DNA of 64,000 nucleotides from Costus lasius (taxonomy: Eukaryota; Streptophyta; Magnoliopsida; Zingiberales; Costaceae): assembly GCA_027563935.2 (NCBI GenBank), contig CM050451.1, positions 101,645,565 to 101,709,564 of the forward strand. Reading direction: 5' to 3'. Each line of letters starts with the position of its first letter. Positions within the stretch are counted from its first letter, which is position 1. Of this stretch, positions 57,775 to 64,000 are shown in pieces. The position numbers and the translations under genes were made by a program. The notes under the pieces are model-generated. The model was not told the DNA's origin. It did not search any database and saw nothing but the letters and a program-made list of their open reading frames with translations.

Positions 57775-60692
57775 TGTAAGATCCAGAAATTTATTAGCAG
57801 GTAAGAAAAATAAAGTTTTGATTATCTGATATTTATGTGGACGTTTTTTTGAGATAATGCATCGATTTGTGCATTTTTTCCTGCTATGTAAAAATGTGTC
57901 GCGGAGAGGATTCGAACCCGCGACTTAAGGCGTAGAGTGTGTGCTGCACACCACTAGGCTAGTGGTATCTTTCTATTAGAAAAGGGTAAGAGCCCTTGAT
58001 AAGGGTGAAGTGGAAAATACAACTTATACTAAAGGGTTATTGGATCTTCCACTTATGGTTAAGTTATAGGGTTATTGGATCTTTGGAGAAAACTAAAATT
58101 TGAGGGATCCATTTTCCCTCTCACGATTTTTCCCTCATACCCTCTCGCTCACGTTTTTCCTCTTTGTGCTCACGGTTCTTGGGGAAGGTGGCGGCTTGCT
58201 CTCTCTTCTTCTTCTCCTCCTTTGGTGGCCGGCGGCGAGTGGTGTTGGGGCGACTTCCGGCGAGTCCTTGAACGTTTCTGGCGGCGTGGTGGTGTGAAGG
58301 AGGGCGCAAGGGGTGAGGCTTGGGAAGAACCGAAACTAAGTGAGTGAATTTTCTCTTCACCTAGTTCACGAAAATTGGATGCATTGTTTGTTTTAGAGAG
58401 GTTTGATGCCTAGAAACATATCATGAACCATGATTGCAAGTTGTATACGTTTTCCTTGCTTTTCCCTAAAATTCGAAACCCTAGGTTGCATGACAATTAG
58501 GGCTTTTCATTTCTAAAGCTTCTAATCATCAATTAGACCTTGTTTAAGCATGTATGTAGCTTTAGTTTTTCAATTGCATGAAGGTTAGGGTTTAAATGAG
58601 AATTTCGACCCTTCTTCTCGAAATTACGCCCAAATGTATGGGTTAAAATTGGGGAAAACTTGATATTCATGAAATTAGGTATATGAGGATTCTACTGTAT
58701 TTTTTTGGGAATTTTTAGAAATAAAAGTTTCTGTTGACTGAAGTTCACCTAGGGGTAATTCGGTAAATTTCCTAGTTAAAATTGGGGAAAACTTGAAATT
58801 TCGAATCTAGGGATCATGAGGGATGTAATGACTATTTTTACGAAATTTTTGGATAAGTTTTCTTGCATGACTTAAACTTTGAACTAGGGGCGGTGGCTTG
58901 AAGGCTTGGGCGATTCCTTGGGGTCTTGGACGAAATTCTTCTTCTTCTTCCTTTTCCCTTGGCCGGCGTCCTTTGGTGCTTGGTGGCGTTTTCTTCACCT
59001 TGGTGTTCACGGTTCAAGATAAGAGGTGGGTGGGGTGTCTTATTCGAATTCTATCCACTTGGTTGTGCTAGATGATAAATTTGATTGCTTGGAAACTTCT
59101 CTATGTGCAGCACGTTTATATATATATCTATGACCATGTATCCTTGTTTGAGAAACTTGGGTGATAACTTAGGAAGGTTATACTAAACTGATCAGCATGA
59201 AACCTAAGGACTCTACACTACATTATGGGGTTAGGTGATTTTCAAATATTATGTGTTGTGGTCATGGAATGGATAGGACTAAGGCTAAGTGTAACTGTGT
59301 ACTCAAGGGGATAGTCTATATGTGATATGTTTAGGGTTGGAGATTTCAGCCCTGTATTGTGATATGTGAGGGGGTTGTTGTTCAGCCTGCCCGATGTGAT
59401 TATTGTGATAAAAATGACTATCCTAGAGTCTAGTTGACACTTAGGAGTCCACTTTTGTGAAATAAGATATAAGATGTGTCTGGTGTTGTCCAGTTAAGGA
59501 ACCCTTTGGGAGAACGAGTGATATAAGACGCAAAGTGCCATGTCTTGGTCGGACAGGGGCCACCTCTTGATGTCATCACTCTTAGACGCTTAGATTTTTT
59601 TGATTATGGGGTGGTGTAGATCAAGGTATCATATCTTGACCGGGTGGGGATTACCTCTTGAGTCTACACACTGTCCATGTATATATGTTGCATGTGATTT
59701 GCAGGCTTCTCCCAGTGCTTAGGCCAAAGCCGGGTTGGACCATAATGGTCACTATTGATTATGCTGGACAACTAGGTCAATTAAGCCATTAGTTGGTTTA
59801 GAGTATAGCTCTAGAACCTTGGTTACTCTGTGGTGATAATTGTGTGATGTCTTAGCAGTGTACATCTGACTGTTTTATATGAGTTCTGTTCCTTAATTTT
59901 GTTATATGTTGACATGATATTCTGATAAATGTTTTTTTTAAAATAATCTGCATGTATTTTGAGTGTATGTTATGGATGGTCGTTTGAGACTATCCACTCA
60001 CTGGGCTGTGTAGCTCACTCCTCATTATTTTCAGGTGTAGAGCAGGGGCGCATTACCAGTTAGCATTTTATGTGGATATTGTGATAAGACTTTTGTGCTT
60101 AATTATCTGGGGCCGGTTGTGGCCGAACTATGTGAACTATGTGAACTTGTGTTGCCAGTGTGGCCAAACTATGTGATCTTTGTTGCCGGTTATGTGGCAG
60201 TATTAAGAGTTTGATTTTTGTGTCACCGCGGGCTTTGGCCTGGTTTCGGTGTTTGGTATTATTGATGTGAGTTATGTGATGTTAGTTATGAAGTTATAGA
60301 ATCGACATTGTGGTTTTGTCTTGAATTCCAAGTCAATATGTATTTTTGCAATCGGATTTGATATAAATGTGAACTTGCATATGTCTAGTGCAAGTATTGC
60401 CTGGTGGCAGGTACCCTTATGTGATTTATGTGATTTATGGATTTTATGGATTTTATACGGGTTTGATATAACTGTTGCCTTGCATATGTCTAGTGCAAGG
60501 ATTGCGTGGTGGCAGGTACATTTATGAAATTTGTGTTTCGTGGAGTTTCTATGTATGGATTCTCGAAAATTTTCAGATCGTGTTTTCTTGAACTTGGTTT
60601 TACCTAGCATGTGAATCGATCTTGTATGATAGCATTCTGTTTCTTTATGACTTGTGTTGAATTGTTTGGGGTTAAGATAACGGGATGTGACA
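57775..60692 (+). repeat. Gyp2 (or Gyp2/Gyp3 hybrid): 3' LTR, 2918 bp
   Basis: TGTAAGATCC...GATGTGACA, differing from 30135-33051 at roughly 24 positions by eye. Its right flank is ATCTT, the target copy that belongs to Gyp3, so the right part may come from Gyp3. It contains the tRNA-like segment at 57898-57966 and the doubled CTTGCA/TGCAAG hairpin unit near its end. Confidence 0.93.
57898..57966 (-). other. tRNA-like segment in the Gyp2 3' LTR
   Basis: The minus strand has a full A-box match (TAGCCTAGTGGT) and a perfect B box (GGTTCGAATCC) with tRNA-like spacing. It ends in a seven-pair stem GTCGCGG/CCGCGAC. It is absent from the Gyp1 LTR. No complete cloverleaf is seen, so it is most likely of tRNA or SINE origin. 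Confidence 0.68.
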
Positions 60693-60697
60693 ATCTT

Positions 60698-63188
60698 GAT
60701 CGGGAGAAAGTGGGCTGATTTAGTGAGTCTATCAACGATCACCCAAATAGCATCATGACCCAATCTGGTTCTGGGCAAACCACACAGAAAGTCCATACTG
60801 ATGCATTCCCACTTCCACTCAGGAATAGGAAGGCTGCAACAAACCACCAGGTTTCTGGTGTTCAGCCTTTACCGTCTGACAGGTTAAACACCTAGAGACA
60901 AAATCAAATACTTCTTTCTTCATACCCGGCCACCAAAAGCTCTTCTTGAGGTCCTGATACATCTTAGTTACACCAGGATGTAGAGAATATTTGGAGTTAT
61001 GGCTATCCTCCAATATTTCTTTCCTCAAGCTTGGTTCTTCAGGGACACACACCCTTCCACGAAACCGAAGAATACCATCATCCGAGAAGCTAAAATCCTG
61101 AACTGTACCCGCAACCAAACTATCCCTGATCTGAACTAATTTCGGATCCACAGATTGCTGATATCTGATCTTCTGCAACAAAGCAGACTGTACTCTGAGG
61201 AAAGCCACATAACCCGACTGAACTTTAGGAGAAACACTGATCCTGAGATCGCTGAACTCCTGTAGTAACTGCCACTCACTGACCCGTAGTGCCGCTACTG
61301 AAGTTACTGGATGTCTGCTCAGTGCATCAGCCACTACATTAGCCTTTCCAGCCTGATACTGAATAGAGAAGTCATAGTCTTTGATCAACTCCATCCATCT
61401 TCTCTGTCTCATGTTCAACTCCTTCTGAGTGAAGATGTACTTGAGACTCTGGTGGTCAGTGAACAGAGAAAACTCTTGACCCAACAAATAGTGACGCCAT
61501 ATCTTCAGCGCAAAGACTACGGCCGCCAACTCTAAGTCATGAGTAGGGTAGTTCAACTCATACTCCTTCAGTTGTCTCGAAGCATAGGCTACCACAGAAC
61601 CCTTTTGCATCAAGACACAACCCAACCCTTTGCCTGAAGCATCCGTATAGACAGTAAACCTTTCCCCATCACTAGGAATAATGAGGATCGGTGTACTAGT
61701 CAACCTTCTCTTCAGCTCTTGAAAGCTTTCTTCACACTTGCCATCCCAATTAAACTTGGCCTCCTTTCTGGTCAATTTAGTTAAAGGACCCGCCAGCTTG
61801 GAGAATCCCTCAACAAATCTCCGGTAGTAACCTGCTAAACCCAGGAAACTTCTGATCTCAGTAGCACTAGTCGGTCTTCCCCAATCAAGGATGGCTTGCA
61901 CTTTAACTGGATCCACAGACACCCCCTGACCAGAAATCACATGCCCAAGGAAACTGATCTTTTCTAACCAAAACTCACATTTACTAGCCTTGGCATATAA
62001 TCGGTTCTTCCTCAGGATCTCCAGCACTCTGCGCAAGTCACTGACATGATCCGGAGTAGTCTGAGAGTACACCAATATATCATCTATGAAGACTACCACA
62101 CATGAATCAAGTAATTCATGAAATACCCTGTTCATCAAATCCATGAAGACAGCAGGTGCATTCGTCAGTCCAAAAGGCATAACTAGAAATTCAAAATGCC
62201 CATACCTGGTCCTGAAAGCAGTCTTAAATATATCCTCATCCTTGACCCTAAGCTGGTAATATCCTGATTTCAGATCAATCTTAGAGAACACTGTAGCTCC
62301 CTGTAATTGATCGAATAGATCATCAATTCTGGGAAGAGGATACTTATTCTTGATAGTCACTTGATTCAGCTGCCTGTAGTCTATACACATCCTCAGGGTT
62401 CCATCTTTCTTCTTTACAAACAGCACTCGCGCTCCCCAGGGGGAAGCACTAGGCCGGATGTAACCTTTTTCCAGCAATTCCTCCAGTTGCTTCTTAAGCT
62501 CGGCCAACTCTGAAGTAGCCATGCGGTAAGGAGCTCTGGAGATAGGTGCCGTACCTGGCGCCAACTCAATGCCAAACTCTACCTCTCGAATTGGTGGCAA
62601 GCCTGAGAATTCCTCAGAGAACACATCAAGAAACTCTTTCACCACCGCCATCTGAGTCAAATCAGAAGTAGAATCATCCTGCACCTTAACATGTGCAAGG
62701 TAACCCTTACACCCACTAGCAAGTAACTTTCTGGCTTGTAGGAAAGATATTACATGCGGTCCTTGGTCTGACACTAGACCTCTCACAAAAATTCGATTCC
62801 CATCTAGCAGATTCAAGGTGATTATTTTCTCAAAGCAATCCACAGTGGCATGATGTGAGGATAACCAATCCATACCTAGGATGACATCATAGTCTTGCAT
62901 GTCTAAAAGGATTAGATCCACAAGAAACTCATAACCCTCTACATGCACTACACAATCAGCACAAACAGTGTCTGTAGATAATGATTTTCCTAAGGGAGTA
63001 CTTACAGACACAACATAATTCAGCACCTTAGGTAACACAGGTAAACATGCAGCAAATTTAACAGATACAAAAGACAAATTTGCACCAGGGTCAAATAAAA
63101 TGCGAGCTAACTGATAGAATACAAATAAGGTACCTTCCACGACGGATCGGGAAGCTCGTGTATCTTTCTCAGCCACAGCATAAACTCA
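60698..63188 (-). pseudogene. Gyp1: protease, RT, RNase H and first half of integrase
   Basis: Minus-strand pol of the outer gypsy element. The protease region has FDPGANLSF (proline where D-S/T-G is expected) and [15 protein letters not shown] has an intact FIDDILVYS. RNase H ([10 protein letters not shown]) is followed by the integrase zinc finger HPGVTKMY...CLTCQ. Two lesions are seen: a TGA at 63186-63188 replacing an arginine codon between gag and protease, and a 2-bp deletion near 60833 (CAGCCTTCC for CAGCCCCTTCC in Gyp2) that shifts the frame after GGLLQP. The integrase resumes in another frame ([14 protein letters not shown]) and is cut at FLPIK by the Gyp3/Gyp2 composite. Confidence 0.94.
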
Positions 63189-64000
63189 GGTCTGAACTGT
63201 AGGCTTATCTGTGCCTCTATGCTGCATCTCAGGCTCTTTGCAGTCCTTGACCATGTGCCCAGGTTTCTTACACCTGAAGCATACACCATTCTTCTTATAA
63301 CAGTCCTTCATTAGATGTCCCTTGAGCCCACAATAATGACAATTCCGGTCCTCTGTGATACTGTTCTTTACATCCCTGGTATCCCTGAACTGCTGCGGTG
63401 CATCCCTGGACTGCTGCGGTGCCTTGTAAGAGTAAGGCTTATACTTGCTCTTCTTGTAGTCCTTATGCCTAGGGTACTTCTTACCCTTGCCGCCATTACC
63501 ATACTGAGGAGCCGCCGCCTCAGCTGCAGGAACCACCGTCACGGCCACACTAGAACTCCTCTCAGATATGTACCTCTCAATGGTGCGTGCTCGTCCAACA
63601 GTCTCAACGTAAGTCTCCAAGTGCTGAGCACCAACCTGCTCCCGAATGTCCCATCTGAGACCTCTGAGAAACTTGGTAGCCCTCCTCTTTTCAGTGTTTA
63701 TCAGGTGAGGGGCATACTTTCCCAACTTAGTGAACCGTAACTCATACTGGTCCACAGTCATATCACCCTGCTCCAGATGAATAAATTCCACCTCTCGGTC
63801 CTCCACCAAGCTATCGGGGAAGTACTTCTCATTAAATTGAGACAAGAAATAGGGCCAATCTACTGTTTCATGTCTTTCTTCAGCAAGCCTCACCACGCCC
63901 TTCCACCACTCATCTGCGTCACCACGCATCATATAGGTGGTCAGACACAGCTTGTCCTCATCTGTGCAACGCATGACTTGAAAAATCTTGTCCAAAACCA
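63189..64000 (-). pseudogene. Gyp1: gag, runs off the right edge
   Basis: The frame encodes the Gag core (MRCTDEDKLCLTTYMMRGDADEWW), a basic Lys/Tyr-rich linker with a short repeat (APQQSRDAPQQFRD), and two zinc knuckles (CHYCGLKGHLMKDC, CFRCKKPGHMVKDC). It ends at the TGA at 63186. The N-terminus, leader and 5' LTR lie to the right of the window. Compared with Gyp2, the linker has extra residues (PQQFRDTRDV). Confidence 0.93.

Larger units (their letters stand above)
29630..60692 (+). mobile_element. Gyp3/Gyp2 composite gypsy insertion in Gyp1
   Basis: The unit is flanked by the 5-bp duplication ATCTT at 29625-29629 and 60693-60697, and it splits Gyp1 integrase. The order is: 199-bp truncated LTR, leader, first 60 codons of gag (Gyp3); then a full LTR, leader, gag-pol and full LTR (Gyp2). 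The two inner LTRs (30135-33051 and 57775-60692) differ at roughly 24 places by eye. The left edge of the full LTR is flanked by AGCAA, but the right edge is flanked by ATCTT. Gyp2 therefore probably inserted into Gyp3 gag, and the right LTRs of the two later recombined. Cop9 and Solo2 lie within. Confidence 0.85.

Noticed and set aside
57898..57966. Functional tRNA gene
   Set aside because: A and B boxes are good but the acceptor and anticodon arms do not form a full cloverleaf, and it sits inside an LTR.
60272..60847. 191-codon minus-strand ORF
   Set aside because: Part is frame-shifted Gyp1 integrase and the rest reads antisense through the Gyp2 3' LTR. Not a gene.

Overview
The window is plant nuclear DNA made almost entirely of LTR retrotransposons inserted into one another. 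I see no host gene, no functional rRNA or tRNA gene, no CRISPR array and nothing bacterial. The evidence for a flowering plant is Ty1/copia gag-pol in the domain order gag, protease, integrase, RT, RNase H, Ty3/gypsy pol in the order protease, RT, RNase H, integrase, primer sites complementary to plant initiator tRNA-Met (TGGTATCAGAGC/G), and 5-bp target duplications. The copia family (LTR about 1.7 kb, leader about 1.8 kb, one ORF of 1294 codons) looks like the Angela/BARE type. The gypsy family (LTR 2.7-2.9 kb, chromodomain-like tail) looks like a Tekay/Del chromovirus. A large, repeat-rich genome is likely. The species cannot be told.

Layout (my own names). Left part: Cop1 pol fragment (1-2178) joined to the leader and 5' LTR of Cop2 (minus, 2182-6079), whose LTR holds a solo LTR, Solo1 (2726-4400). 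Cop2 sits in the leader of Cop3 (plus, 6080-12085, a pol with four nonsense codons). Cop3 sits in an LTR remnant, Cop4 (12086-12655), fused to the RNase H end and 3' LTR of Cop5 (12656-14968). That in turn sits in the leader of Cop6 (14969-16765).

Right part: the gag of Cop6 is split by an unfamiliar LTR, J (16766-17316). J holds Cop7 (minus, 17317-23789, with a deletion that joins its LTR to RT). Cop7's 5' LTR holds Cop8 (plus, 23790-25895). Cop8's leader holds Gyp1 (minus, 25896 to past the right edge). The integrase of Gyp1 holds a composite of Gyp3 and Gyp2 (plus, 29630-60692). Gyp2 is split in its protease region by Cop9 (minus, 34445-52715) and in its integrase by Solo2 (55240-56951). 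Cop9's leader holds Cop10 (plus, 40448-49544), the one intact element. This is an eight-level nest, and LTR-LTR divergence falls in the order the nest predicts (Cop7 > Gyp2 > Cop9 > Cop10).

How the parts work: only Cop10 has everything needed in cis (two near-identical LTRs, primer site, purine tract, uninterrupted gag-pol). The other copies are broken and could move only with help from proteins of an intact relative.

The most interesting signal is not the proteins but conserved RNA/DNA structure in the copia family. The LTR holds a six-pair hairpin that keeps a GNRA loop in eight of nine elements while its paired bases change together. The LTR also holds a second covarying hairpin around GCTAGC, and a C/G-rich hairpin at its 3' edge. 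The leader holds twin bulged hairpins that differ at exactly one base pair. The Gyp2 LTR also carries an antisense tRNA-like segment with Pol III A and B boxes. All alignments here were done by eye.
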